From Spirochaetia bacterium (GTDB lineage Bacteria > Spirochaetota > Spirochaetia > Treponematales > Treponemataceae): a DNA stretch of 32,521 nucleotides. Numbering within the stretch: the first letter of the stretch is position 1; each line of letters begins with the position of its first letter. Below are positions 14,855 to 23,102 of this stretch, in pieces. The notes beneath the pieces were generated by a model. It worked only from the letters and a program-made list of their open reading frames with translations. It was not told where the DNA came from and searched no databases. Location: positions 1 to 32,521 of the forward strand of contig CAAGIZ010000060.1 in the NCBI GenBank assembly GCA_900770075.1. Reading direction: 5' to 3'. A program made the translations under genes and the position numbers.

Positions 14855-16975
14855 TTAAACCTTAAACTGGTCTACCTGCAGACCGATTTCTGAAATGGAA
14901 TTTTTCATGCGGCCGACAAGTTCCGAGAGGGCCATTCCCGTTTCGTTGATTTTGCGTGCACCGGCAGACATCTCTCCCATTCCGTCCTTGATTGAAAAAC
15001 TTGCATCCTGAAGGCTTTTTACCTCGTCCAAAATCGCCTTGTTGCCCTCTGCCATTTCAAAGGAAGCTGTCTTTACCTCGTTGGAAGTGTCGTTCATGCT
15101 GTTAAGAGCCACTGCAATCTGCTTGGAACCTTCGTTCTGTTCAATCATGGCATTGGAAATTTCCTGAACCAGGTTGTTTGTGGAGTTTATCTCCTGGGCA
15201 ACCTCGTTAAAGGCTTCAGAAGCCACATTGGAAGCGTCTACCATCTGCTGAATGCTGTTTATGATTTTGTCCAGCTGGGTTCCGATAGTCTGAGACTGGG
15301 CACCGGAATCTTCTGAAAGTTTGCGGATTTCGTCTGCAACAACGCTGAAGCCCTTTCCTGCTTCTCCGGCGTGGGCGGCTTCAATTGCAGCATTCATGGC
15401 AAGAAGGTTCGTCTGTTCTGCAATGCCGTTGATTACCACGTTTGCTTCCCTCAGAGCCTGACTTTCCGTCTGAATTTCTTCTATTTTAGCCGTTACGTCG
15501 TTGTTTTTCTGAATTCCAGTGGCTGCCTTCTGTTCCAGTTCGCGGAAGGTCTGAGCCATCTTCTGCACGGAACTGTTTACGGAGTTTACGTTGCCAATCA
15601 TCTCTTCAACAGAAGCACTGGCCTGGGTAACGGCGGCACTCTGGCTTTCTATCATGCGGTTTAAGGATTCGATGTTGGAAGCAATCTGGTTTACTGCGCC
15701 GGCAGTTTCGTGTACCGATTCACCTTGAATGGCAACCTGCCTGTCCATGCTCTGAATGTTGGTAATAATCTGGGTGATTGCCGCAATGGTGTCTTCCGTG
15801 CTGTTCTGCAAGAGTTCATCCACTTCCACAAGTTCGTTCTTCGAATTTTTCATCGTGGTAATGATGAGCTGAAGTTTTTCGGAGAATTTATTAAAGCCGT
15901 CTACTACCCGGCCGATTTCGTTGCTGCTTTTGATGTTAATGCGCTGTGTAAGGTCTGCATCCCCGGTCGCAATTCCCCGGATTGTCTTTTCGACAATATG
16001 CAATGGACTTATTGACCTGTACATTATAAAGCCGGCAAGCAAAACGATAAGCACGGTAAGGAAAATTCCCGAACCAATGAGCTTGTAAAAAATGGTTGTG
16101 GCCGTAGCGTTTATTTCCGTCTGTTTTAAAAATAGGATGATTTTCCAGGGCGTGTATTCCACGGATTTTGAAAATACAACGAGTTTTTCTCCAGTCTGAC
16201 TTACAATCAACCCTTCTGAACTTTCGCTTTCCCAGGCAGTTGTCAAAACCTCGTAGGAAGCACTGTCGCTGGCAGCCATGTAATCTATTTCCGCCGTCAG
16301 TTTTTCTTCATCAACGCTGGAAGCAATAAGGTCTCCCGTGCTGCTGAAAAGACCTGCTTCACCAATCTCACCCAAATCCAGGTCAGCAATTACGTTTGCA
16401 AAATGGGCTTCTTCGACATTGCCGCAAAAAAATCCCACAGGCCTTCCGTTCTTTTTTACGGCCCGGCACACGTGAACGACCGATTTATTGGTAACCTTTG
16501 AAGCCACAGGATTGTCGATGTACCTGTCCGCTCCTTCGTACATTATTGCCCTGAAGTAGTCCCGGTCAGAAACCACGGTCTGAGTTCCTATGTCCGAGTA
16601 ATAGTTACCGTCGCTGTCTATCCAGGCAACGTAACCGAACAAATCGCTGTTTCTGTTTTCCTTATGGGCACGAAGCCATTCAACGATTTCTTCATCGCTG
16701 CCACCGTTTTTTACCACATCGGAATTGCAGTAAAAGTCCAGGGCGGCAAAATATTTTTCAACAACGTTTTTTTCCAGATTTGCATAGGTTTTTGCAAGAT
16801 TCGTGTATTCAAAATTCGTACTTTTTCTGAGCTCTTCCCTGGTGGTTTTCGTTATGTAGTGAATCTGCAGGACGTTAAAAATTATGATGGCTCCTGCAAT
16901 AAAACCGCCGACAAGCAGAAAGAGTCTGCCCCTCTTTTTCTTTTCCTGCTGATTTTCAGATTTGTCCGTTTTCAT
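14855..16975 (-). CDS. Methyl-accepting chemotaxis protein with double-CACHE sensor
   Basis: The 706-residue receptor has a membrane segment (about 17-38), a periplasmic double-CACHE domain (about 45-285, with YVAWIDSDGNYYSDIGT and SDRDYFRAI), a second membrane segment (about 298-319), HAMP (about 320-372), and a long cytoplasmic coiled coil. The coiled coil contains the CheA/CheW hairpin tip EQTNLLAMNAAIEAAHAGE, with strong conservation. It should sense a small molecule outside the cytoplasmic membrane and control flagellar switching. The ATG at 16975 has GGAGG seven bases upstream; ten extra residues from an upstream start are not needed. A promoter and paired direct repeats lie upstream. 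Confidence 0.94.
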   Translation of the reverse strand: MKTDKSENQQEKKKRGRLFLLVGGFIAGAIIIFNVLQIHYITKTTREELRKSTNFEYTNLAKTYANLEKNVVEKYFAALDFYCNSDVVKNGGSDEEIVEWLRAHKENRNSDLFGYVAWIDSDGNYYSDIGTQTVVSDRDYFRAIMYEGADRYIDNPVASKVTNKSVVHVCRAVKKNGRPVGFFCGNVEEAHFANVIADLDLGEIGEAGLFSSTGDLIASSVDEEKLTAEIDYMAASDSASYEVLTTAWESESSEGLIVSQTGEKLVVFSKSVEYTPWKIILFLKQTEINATATTIFYKLIGSGIFLTVLIVLLAGFIMYRSISPLHIVEKTIRGIATGDADLTQRINIKSSNEIGRVVDGFNKFSEKLQLIITTMKNSKNELVEVDELLQNSTEDTIAAITQIITNIQSMDRQVAIQGESVHETAGAVNQIASNIESLNRMIESQSAAVTQASASVEEMIGNVNSVNSSVQKMAQTFRELEQKAATGIQKNNDVTAKIEEIQTESQALREANVVINGIAEQTNLLAMNAAIEAAHAGEAGKGFSVVADEIRKLSEDSGAQSQTIGTQLDKIINSIQQMVDASNVASEAFNEVAQEINSTNNLVQEISNAMIEQNEGSKQIAVALNSMNDTSNEVKTASFEMAEGNKAILDEVKSLQDASFSIKDGMGEMSAGARKINETGMALSELVGRMKNSISEIGLQVDQFKV

Positions 16976-17034
16976 AAAAAAGCCTCCAGCTGAAAAAAAA
17001 ATCAAACCTAAAAGCCCAAAAAGAGCTCACTTTA

Positions 17035-17062
17035 ATTCTATCAAAAAATCCGGATTTTTCAA
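17035..17062 (-). promoter_or_regulatory. Promoter of the chemotaxis receptor gene
   Basis: On the minus strand TTGAAA (17062-17057), 16 bases and TAGAAT (17040-17035) form a sigma-70-type promoter about 60 bases before the ATG. Confidence 0.6.
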
Positions 17063-17076
17063 AAGAATTCTTTTAT

Positions 17077-17105
17077 TTAATGCAAAGTTACCATTTTATG
17101 CAAAG
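17077..17105. repeat. Two 12-bp direct repeats upstream of the receptor promoter
   Basis: TTTAATGCAAAG (17077-17088) and TTTTATGCAAAG (17094-17105) differ at one base and start 17 bp apart. They lie 15-43 bp upstream of the -35 hexamer, a position that would suit an activator. Confidence 0.45.
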
Positions 17106-17120
17106 GTGGGCAAATTGCAC

Positions 17121-17161
17121 AAAAAAAAAAGAGCCTGCCCGCCAGGGAACACGCTCTTTTT
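17121..17161 (-). terminator. Terminator after the AICAR transformylase gene
   Basis: AAAAAGAGC on the minus strand (17161-17153) pairs with GCTCTTTTT (17134-17126), followed by a long T tract to 17121. It is a strong intrinsic terminator 30 bp after the stop. Confidence 0.85.
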
Positions 17162-17191
17162 ATGCCGTTTACAGAGTTATCCAGTTTTTCC

Positions 17192-18364
17192 TTAGTGATG
17201 GAAAAGCCTTATGCCGTTAAAGCACATAACCATATTGTATTTGTCGGCAGTTTCGATAACCTGATCGTCCCGGACAGAACCGCCCGGCTGAGCAATAACC
17301 GTAACGCCGGACTTGCGGGCACGCTCGATGTTGTCTCCAAAAGGGAAGAAAGCGTCTGACCCCAGGGCAACATCCGTATTTTTAGAAAGCCAGTCTTTTT
17401 TTTCTTCCCGGGTAAAAACTTCCGGCTTTACCTTGAAAATTTTCTGCCAGCTGCCTTCTGCCAGCACGTCCTCGTATTCTTCGCCAATGTAAACGTCAAT
17501 GGCGTTGTCCCGGTCTGCCCGCTTTATGCCGTCCACAAACTGCAGCCCCAGAACCTTCGGCGACTGCCTGAGCCACCAGTTGTCCGCTTTCTGACCGGCA
17601 AGGCGGGTACAGTGAACGCGGCTCTGCTGTCCGGCGCCGATACCGATTGCCTGACCGTCCTTAACATAGCAGACAGAATTTGACTGGGTATATTTAAGGG
17701 TAATCAGGGCGATAATAAGGTTGTGCTTTTCGTCTTCCGACAGTTTTTTGTTTTTTGTAACGATGTTGGAAAGACAGTTTTCGTCGATTTTAAGGAAGTT
17801 GTGTCCCTGTTCAAACTTAACGCCAAAAACCTGCTTTACCTCAGTTTCCGGCGGAACGTAAGAAGGGTCAATCTGGATTACGCAGTAATTACCGTTCTTT
17901 TTTGCCTTTAAAATTTCCAAAGCCTTTGGAGAAAAAGCCGGAGCAATTACACCGTCAGAAACTTCTTTTTTTATTAAAAGGGCAGTAGCCTCGTCACATT
18001 CGTCAGAAAGGGAAATAAAATCGCCGAAAGAAGACATCCTGTCAGCACCACGGGCACGGGCATAGGCACAGGCTAGAGGAGAAAGTTCAACACCGTCAGT
18101 AAAGTAAATCTGCTTGAGAGTGTCGCTCAGGGGCTTTCCGATGGCAGCACCGGCAGGAGAAACATGCTTAAAACTTGTAGCAGCAGGAAGCCCGGTAGCT
18201 TCTTTTAATTCCTTTACAAGCTGCCAGCCGTTAAGGGCATCCAGCAGGTTTATATAACCAGGTCTTCCGTTTAAAACCGTCAGCGGAAGATCGCCTTCAT
18301 CAACAAAAACCCGTGCAGGTTTCTGATTTGGATTGCATCCATACTTTAATTCGAGTTCTTTCAT
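17192..18364 (-). CDS. purH: Stand-alone AICAR transformylase (PurH C-terminal domain)
   Basis: The 390-residue protein corresponds only to the formyltransferase half of PurH. It carries LKYGCNPNQKPAR near the start, SFKHVSPAGAA with the catalytic Lys-His pair, YTQSNSVCYVKDGQAIGIGAGQQSRV, and the C-terminal PGGSVRDDQVI. It transfers a formyl group from 10-formyl-tetrahydrofolate to AICAR late in purine synthesis. The N-terminal IMP cyclohydrolase domain of ordinary ~510-residue PurH is missing, so ring closure needs another enzyme. The ATG at 18364 gives the natural N-terminus MKELELKYG; a TTG at 18400 is also possible, and no clear ribosome binding site decides. It is divergent from a PurF homologue. 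Confidence 0.9.
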   Translation of the reverse strand: MKELELKYGCNPNQKPARVFVDEGDLPLTVLNGRPGYINLLDALNGWQLVKELKEATGLPAATSFKHVSPAGAAIGKPLSDTLKQIYFTDGVELSPLACAYARARGADRMSSFGDFISLSDECDEATALLIKKEVSDGVIAPAFSPKALEILKAKKNGNYCVIQIDPSYVPPETEVKQVFGVKFEQGHNFLKIDENCLSNIVTKNKKLSEDEKHNLIIALITLKYTQSNSVCYVKDGQAIGIGAGQQSRVHCTRLAGQKADNWWLRQSPKVLGLQFVDGIKRADRDNAIDVYIGEEYEDVLAEGSWQKIFKVKPEVFTREEKKDWLSKNTDVALGSDAFFPFGDNIERARKSGVTVIAQPGGSVRDDQVIETADKYNMVMCFNGIRLFHH

Positions 18365-18412
18365 ATAGAAAAAACTACCACAAAACCCGCTTCTTTTCAA
18401 TAAATCAGAACC

Positions 18413-18530
18413 GCATCCACCGTCATATCCGGCTCTTGCTGCAAGTCCTCAAAACCGCAGGCGGTTTTTCCGGTCTTTCCGCAACGATCCGGGGTAGGTT
18501 TTTCCGTCTTACCGGCACCCGGCCGTCATA
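18413..18530. repeat. Degenerate relative of the G/C-rich element
   Basis: This part of the 394-bp divergent spacer contains a perfect hairpin AAAACCGC-AG-GCGGTTTT with the same AG loop as class A elements, followed by TCCGGTCTTTCCGC. The remaining sequence matches other copies only loosely. Confidence 0.35.
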
Positions 18531-18569
18531 TTGGACAACAAGGCAGGAAAATGTTTTTTTTACGATAAA

Positions 18570-18667
18570 ACTTAGCCCGGACATTAGGGGCGGCGCAGCC
18601 GTCCGCCGCAGGCGGATGGAGCGGTCAGCGGAACCCCGGTTGGCCGGCGAGACGGTGGATGTGCTCC
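18570..18667 (+). repeat. G/C-rich intergenic element, class B, copy 6
   Basis: Its first 28 bases (18570-18597) are identical to the reverse complement of 23281-23308, and its last 54 differ from that copy at eight positions. The centre here is a short TCCGCC-GCA-GGCGGA hairpin. It lies just before the promoter of the PurF homologue. Confidence 0.7.
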
Positions 18668-18694
18668 ATTTATAGGCTCTATAGGCTCCGTTTA

Positions 18695-18723
18695 TTGTAA
18701 AATTTTTGTCTTCTTACTATAAT
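18695..18723 (+). promoter_or_regulatory. Promoter of the PurF-homologue operon
   Basis: TTGTAA (18695-18700), a 17-base spacer and TATAAT (18718-18723) form a near-consensus promoter, with a leader of about 30 bases that carries AGAGG before the ATG at 18759. Confidence 0.75.
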
Positions 18724-18758
18724 TTAGGTTCATTTTTTTTCCTTAAAAGAGGTATTTT

Positions 18759-20192
18759 ATGGGCGGAATTTTTGGCGTTGCTTCTAAAGACGACTGTTCG
18801 ATGGATTTATTTTTTGGTACGGACTACCACTCCCACCTGGGAACCCGGCGGGGCGGTCTTGCAGTTTATCGAAGCGACGGAAAATTTCAGAGGGCAATCC
18901 ACAACATTCAAAATTCACCCTTCAGAACCAAATTTGAAACTGACATCGAAGAAATGAAGGGCAACGTCGGCATAGGCTGTATTTCCGACTACGAACCGCA
19001 GCCTCTTCTTGCCTGCTCCCACCTGGGGCACTTTGCACTTACCACTGTGGGCATCGTTACCAACAAGGATGAACTTTCCAAAGAACTCATCGACAACGGC
19101 GGGGCTTTTCTGGAAATGTCCGGGGGCGAAATTAACCAGACAGAACTTATCCTTGCCCTGCTCAACACCCAGAAGACCATTCTGGAAGGTCTTCAATACG
19201 TTCAGAAAAAAATAAAGGGTTCCATAACCATGCTGGTTGCCACTCCTGAAGGAATTTACGGAGCCAGGGACAGGATGGGACGCACTCCCCTGCAAATCGG
19301 CATAAAAAAAGACGCAAAGGGTTCTATTCTTGCCCATTGTCTTTCCTTTGAAAACTTTGCCTACATGAACCTGGGCTACTCCGACGAGCATGAACTGGGG
19401 CCGGCAGAAATTGTCTACGTTACTTCCGACCGCTACGAAGTTTTGCAGCAGCCTCAAAAAGAAATGAAAATCTGCACCTTCCTCTGGATTTACTACGGCT
19501 ACCCTACTGCCTGCTACGAAGGCGTAAACGTGGAAGCCATGCGCTACAACTGCGGAAAATTTCTTGCCAAGAGGGATAAAGACGCAAACATTCATCCGGA
19601 CTGCGCAGCCGGCGTTCCTGATTCGGGCACGGCCCATGCCATAGGCTACGCCAACGAGGCAGGAATTCCTTTTACCCGGCCGTTCATCAAGTACACTCCC
19701 ACCTGGCCCCGCTCCTTTATGCCTACAAGCCAGTCCCAGCGGAACCTTATTGCCCACATGAAGCTTATTCCTGTTCCACAGCTCATAAAAGACAGGAGCA
19801 TTCTTTTGATTGACGACTCCATCGTCCGGGGCACCCAGCTGCGGGAGACCACAGACTTTCTGTACCAGTCCGGTGCAAAAGAAGTTCACGTGCGGCCGGC
19901 CTGTCCTCCAATCATGTTCGGCTGCAAATACCTTAACTTCAGCCGGTCAAAGAGCGAGCTGGATTTGATTGCCCGGCGGGTGGTAAAACAATTTGAAGGG
20001 GAAAATCCGTCTTCGGAAACCCTTGCAAAGTACTGCGACCCGGACACCCCGGAATACGCAAAAATGCAGGAAGAAATCCGCAAGCAGCTGCACTTTACCA
20101 CACTGCGCTTCCACCGTCTGGACGACATGCTGGATTCCACCGGCCTTGACCACTCAAAACTGTGCACCTACTGCTGGAACGGAAAGGAATAA
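18759..20192 (+). CDS. PurF-family phosphoribosyltransferase with degenerate glutaminase domain
   Basis: The 477-residue protein matches amidophosphoribosyltransferase over its length. The PRPP loop LLIDDSIVRGTQ (349-360) is intact. Cysteines 239, 389, 469 and 472 align, as I recall the family, with the four [4Fe-4S] ligands of Bacillus-type PurF. The N-terminus is MGGIFG instead of MCGIFG, so the glutaminase nucleophile is absent. Glutamine-site signatures such as GHxRYST and the oxyanion NG are also missing (GIGCISDYE, TTVGIVTN). It may use free ammonia, take ammonia from a partner, or act on another substrate. The ATG at 18759 has AGAGG six bases upstream. Annotation as purF should be treated as provisional. 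Confidence 0.85.
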   Translation: MGGIFGVASKDDCSMDLFFGTDYHSHLGTRRGGLAVYRSDGKFQRAIHNIQNSPFRTKFETDIEEMKGNVGIGCISDYEPQPLLACSHLGHFALTTVGIVTNKDELSKELIDNGGAFLEMSGGEINQTELILALLNTQKTILEGLQYVQKKIKGSITMLVATPEGIYGARDRMGRTPLQIGIKKDAKGSILAHCLSFENFAYMNLGYSDEHELGPAEIVYVTSDRYEVLQQPQKEMKICTFLWIYYGYPTACYEGVNVEAMRYNCGKFLAKRDKDANIHPDCAAGVPDSGTAHAIGYANEAGIPFTRPFIKYTPTWPRSFMPTSQSQRNLIAHMKLIPVPQLIKDRSILLIDDSIVRGTQLRETTDFLYQSGAKEVHVRPACPPIMFGCKYLNFSRSKSELDLIARRVVKQFEGENPSSETLAKYCDPDTPEYAKMQEEIRKQLHFTTLRFHRLDDMLDSTGLDHSKLCTYCWNGKE

Positions 20193-20854
20193 TGAACATC
20201 TACATCGTCCGCCACGGCGAAACAGACTGGAATATAAAACTCAAACTGCAGGGCAGGTCGGATATTCCGCTGAACCAAAAGGGAATTGACCAGGCCCGGC
20301 TCACCGGCGAAGGCTTAAAACAGACCGGAATCTGTTTTGACAAGGTTTATTCCAGTCCGCTGCAGAGGGCCGTAAAGACTGCGGAACTTATAAGCGGCTT
20401 TTCTCCTTCGCAAATCATAAAGGAACAAAAGATAATCGAATTTGCCTTTGGAAAGGCAGAAGGCTCCACCCCGCAGGAAAGGAAGACAAACCCGGACTTT
20501 GCCCAAATAATGGACTTTTTTAACAATCCCCCGGCCTACACACCGGCAGAAGGGGCGGAAAGTTTTGACGAAGTTTTTGCCAGAACTTCCAGTTTTTGGG
20601 AAGAAGAAATCCGCTCTCTTTCTTCCAGCCCCCGGAACAAAAACATTCTGGTCGTTACCCACGGAGGTACCCTGCAGACCCTGCTCATGCACATTGACGG
20701 ACGCCCCCTCAAAGACTTTTGGAAGGTAAGTTTTCCCAACTGTTCCGTAAACAAGGTTGTGCTGGAAGGCGGAAAATTCTCTCTGGAATGGACATCCCGC
20801 GTTTTTTACCCCCAAGATGCTTCAAGCCGGCAAAACTGGACAGAAGCCCGCTAA
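20192..20854 (+). CDS. Histidine phosphatase family protein (phosphoglycerate mutase-like)
   Basis: The 220-residue protein begins MNIYIVRHGETDWN with the phospho-accepting His8, followed by SSPLQRAVKTAE, the acid in IIEFAFGKAEG and VVTHGGTLQ, completing the family's catalytic pocket. It is a cytosolic phosphatase or cofactor-dependent mutase of uncertain substrate, in the range of CobC, GpmB and related enzymes. Its ATG overlaps the stop of the PurF homologue (TAATG), with AAAGGAA just before it, so translation is coupled. This suggests the two work on related phosphorylated metabolites. Confidence 0.88.
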   Translation: MNIYIVRHGETDWNIKLKLQGRSDIPLNQKGIDQARLTGEGLKQTGICFDKVYSSPLQRAVKTAELISGFSPSQIIKEQKIIEFAFGKAEGSTPQERKTNPDFAQIMDFFNNPPAYTPAEGAESFDEVFARTSSFWEEEIRSLSSSPRNKNILVVTHGGTLQTLLMHIDGRPLKDFWKVSFPNCSVNKVVLEGGKFSLEWTSRVFYPQDASSRQNWTEAR

Positions 20855-20941
20855 ACTGAACAACTGCTAAACTGCAAAAACGTCCAAGGCAAGGTTTTCC
20901 CGCTGCCCAAAAGCCCCCCCCAAAAAAAAACTACCAAAAAT

Positions 20942-21355
20942 CTAAAAGATGAACTTTTTCTGAACGAGGTAACTGGCAAAAAAGAGCAGACTGTCCACAA
21001 AGAACTTTACTGCCACAGAAGGAAGGCTTGGGAAAAATCCGTTTCTGGAAAAAAGTGTCTGCAAGCCCCATACAAGAGCGGCACTGGCTCCCATTTTTGC
21101 AACAAAAAGCACAAAAAAAAGCACAGCCTGCCGCACGCCCCTGCCTTCACTCTTAAAGCACCAGAATTTATTTATGAAGAAATTTACCACCGTAGAACAG
21201 ATTCTTGCCGCCACAGTTGCAGCCACGATAGAAAGCCCCTGCTCCGCTCCCAAAGAAAGGCAGAGTTTTTCCACAACATAAAAAAGAGAAAAATCCAGAC
21301 AGGCGGAGATAATAGAAGAAAAAATACAGCGTATAAACTGGGGAATTTTCAGCAT
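20942..21355 (-). CDS. GtrA-family membrane protein
   Basis: The 137-residue protein has four hydrophobic segments, the NFFINKFWCF motif after the second and a basic C-terminus, as in GtrA-like proteins that help move lipid-linked sugars across the membrane. Early residues MLKIPQFIRCIFSSIISACLD fit the usual short N-terminal arm. No glycosyltransferase lies nearby to reveal the sugar. The ATG at 21355 has no ribosome binding site, but TAGAAT ends six bases before it, so it may be leaderless. The gene points toward the histidine phosphatase gene, and the gap between them holds a C8A9 tract and no obvious gene. Confidence 0.8.
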   Translation of the reverse strand: MLKIPQFIRCIFSSIISACLDFSLFYVVEKLCLSLGAEQGLSIVAATVAARICSTVVNFFINKFWCFKSEGRGVRQAVLFFVLFVAKMGASAALVWGLQTLFSRNGFFPSLPSVAVKFFVDSLLFFASYLVQKKFIF

Positions 21356-21361
21356 TTTTAC

Positions 21362-21367
21362 ATTCTA
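21362..21367 (-). promoter_or_regulatory. -10 hexamer of the GtrA gene, predicted leaderless
   Basis: TAGAAT (21367-21362) is followed by GTAAAA and the ATG. A TTGCCT lies 18 bases upstream as a possible -35. Confidence 0.4.
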
Positions 21368-21412
21368 GAAGATTTGGGCGGAGAAAGGCAAGAAAAGCTC
21401 CCATCGACACAA

Positions 21413-21517
21413 CGAGCGTTAGCGCTGTGCAGGGCGGCTTTGCCGTTGCGGAACAAAGTGAAGCAATGAGCGCCAGCGAACCCGGAACATAGCGACCCCG
21501 CCTGCGGGGAAACGCCC
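21413..21517 (-). repeat. G/C-rich intergenic element, class A, minus orientation
   Basis: On the minus strand it reads GGGCGTTTCCCCGC, AG, GCGGGG, then a GGGTTCGC block, GCGCTCATT, and ends with CGCTAACGC. The first hairpin is the same as in the fabF-leader copy; the tip region differs. It lies between the GtrA gene and the gdhA terminator. Confidence 0.6.
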
Positions 21518-21519
21518 AT

Positions 21520-21555
21520 AAAAAAATCCCGCACTCCAAAACCGAAATGCGGGAT
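21520..21555 (-). terminator. Terminator after gdhA
   Basis: On the minus strand ATCCCGCA (21555-21548) pairs with TGCGGGAT (21533-21526), followed by a T tract. It lies about 50 bp after the stop. Confidence 0.85.
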
Positions 21556-21607
21556 AAAACAGAAAAATCCGTAAAAAGGACTATTGGACTATTTTAGCAA
21601 AACTAAA

Positions 21608-22978
21608 TTAAACCAGCCCCTGAGCCTTCATTGCCCGGGCAACTTTCAGGAAGCCGTAAATGTTTGCACCAGAAACGTAATCTGTTGTTTCAGACGGAGC
21701 ATATTTTTTTGCGGTTTCATAAGCGTTGTCGTGAATGTTTGTCATGATGCCCTTAAGTTTTGCATCCACTTCTTCCCGGGACCAAGAAAGGCGTTCTGAG
21801 TTCTGAGACATTTCCAGACCAGAAACTGCAACACCACCGGCATTTGCAGCCTTTCCAGGAGCAAAGAGAACGCCGTTTTTCTGCAGGTAAGCGATTGCGT
21901 CTGCACGTGTAGGCATGTTTGCACCTTCGGCAACAAGTTTTACGCCGTTAGCAACCAGTTTTTCTGCATCTTCCATGTAGATTTCGTCCTGAGTTGCACA
22001 AGGGAATGCACAGTCAGCCTTAACGCCCCAAGGTTTTTCGCCCTTGAAGAATTTTGCCTTTGGATATTTTGCAAGATAAGCGTCGATTTTTTTGTGTTCG
22101 CTGCGGAACTGCATTACATAGGCCAGTTTTTCGGCATCGATACCATCTTCGTCCAAAATGTAGCCGGAAGAGTCAGAAAGGGTGATTACCTTGCCGCCCA
22201 GCTGGTTGATTTTTTCGCAGGCATACTGGGCAACGTTTCCGTCACCAGAGATGATGCAGGTCTTGCCCTTGAAGTCTGTTCCCACAGCCTTGAGCATGCA
22301 GTCAGCAAAATAGATAAGACCGTAACCAGTAGCTTCAGGGCGAATCAAAGAACCGCCAAAGTCGAGGCCTTTACCAGTCAGAACGCCGGTAAACTGGTTT
22401 GTAATTCTCTTGTACTGTCCGAACATGAAGGCAACTTCACGACCGCCAACACCCTTGTCACCAGCAGGAACGTCAGTGTCAGCACCAATATGGCGGTAAA
22501 GTTCAGTCATAAAGGACTGGCAGAACCGCATAACTTCAGCTTCAGATTTTCCGTGAGGGTCAAAGTCAGAACCACCCTTTCCGCCGCCCATAGGAAGGGT
22601 TGTCAAAGAATTTTTAAGAACCTGTTCAAAACCCAGGAATTTAAGAACGTCCAGGCTTACTTCCGGAGAAAAGCGCAGACCGCCCTTGTAAGGACCGATT
22701 GCAGAGTTAAACTGAACGCGGAATCCACGGTTTACGTGAGGTTTTCCTGCATCGTCAGTCCAAGGAACACGGAACATAACGATTCTTTCCGGTTCAACAA
22801 ATCTTTCAAGAACAGCAGTGCTTTCAAGCTCCGGCATGGTGTCTACAACAGGCGAAAGAGTCTCCAGAACAAGACCAGCCGCCTGCAGGAAGTGCTCCTG
22901 ATCAGCATAACGAACCTTGAGTTCGTCCCAGACACGCTTGCAGTAAGCGTTTTTTACGTTAAATTCTTTAAGTGCCAT
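21608..22978 (-). CDS. gdhA: NADP-type glutamate dehydrogenase GdhA
   Basis: The 456-residue enzyme interconverts 2-oxoglutarate plus ammonia and glutamate. Conserved residues include Lys98 in GPYKGGLRF, Lys122 in QVLKNSLTTLPMGGGKGG and Lys134, then a Rossmann loop SGDGNVAQ for the cofactor. Length and sequence fit the hexameric, usually biosynthetic NADPH form. The ATG at 22978 has AAGGAG upstream; a longer frame to 23053 only reads leader sequence. It is a single-gene unit with a consensus promoter, a leader hairpin and a terminator, and is the likely ammonia-assimilation enzyme here. Confidence 0.95.
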   Translation of the reverse strand: MALKEFNVKNAYCKRVWDELKVRYADQEHFLQAAGLVLETLSPVVDTMPELESTAVLERFVEPERIVMFRVPWTDDAGKPHVNRGFRVQFNSAIGPYKGGLRFSPEVSLDVLKFLGFEQVLKNSLTTLPMGGGKGGSDFDPHGKSEAEVMRFCQSFMTELYRHIGADTDVPAGDKGVGGREVAFMFGQYKRITNQFTGVLTGKGLDFGGSLIRPEATGYGLIYFADCMLKAVGTDFKGKTCIISGDGNVAQYACEKINQLGGKVITLSDSSGYILDEDGIDAEKLAYVMQFRSEHKKIDAYLAKYPKAKFFKGEKPWGVKADCAFPCATQDEIYMEDAEKLVANGVKLVAEGANMPTRADAIAYLQKNGVLFAPGKAANAGGVAVSGLEMSQNSERLSWSREEVDAKLKGIMTNIHDNAYETAKKYAPSETTDYVSGANIYGFLKVARAMKAQGLV

Positions 22979-23055
22979 TGATTTCTCCTTTTTGTTAGCA
23001 TTTAAAACAGGCAAAAAAATAAGACGCCATAAACAAAACCCCATCCCACCCATTT

Positions 23056-23090
23056 AAAGACAGTGATAGCGTTTTATTTACAGCGTCTTT
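23056..23090. repeat. Inverted repeat in the gdhA leader
   Basis: AAAGAC (23056-23061) and GTCTTT (23085-23090) are perfect arms, extendable with mismatches. The repeat lies just downstream of the predicted transcription start and could be an operator or an mRNA hairpin. Confidence 0.4.
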
Positions 23091-23102
23091 GCCGTACAAA
23101 TA

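Noticed and set aside
20914..20930. C8A9 homopolymer tract, as a phase-variation switch
   Set aside because: It lies downstream of both flanking genes (their ends converge), not in a promoter or coding region.
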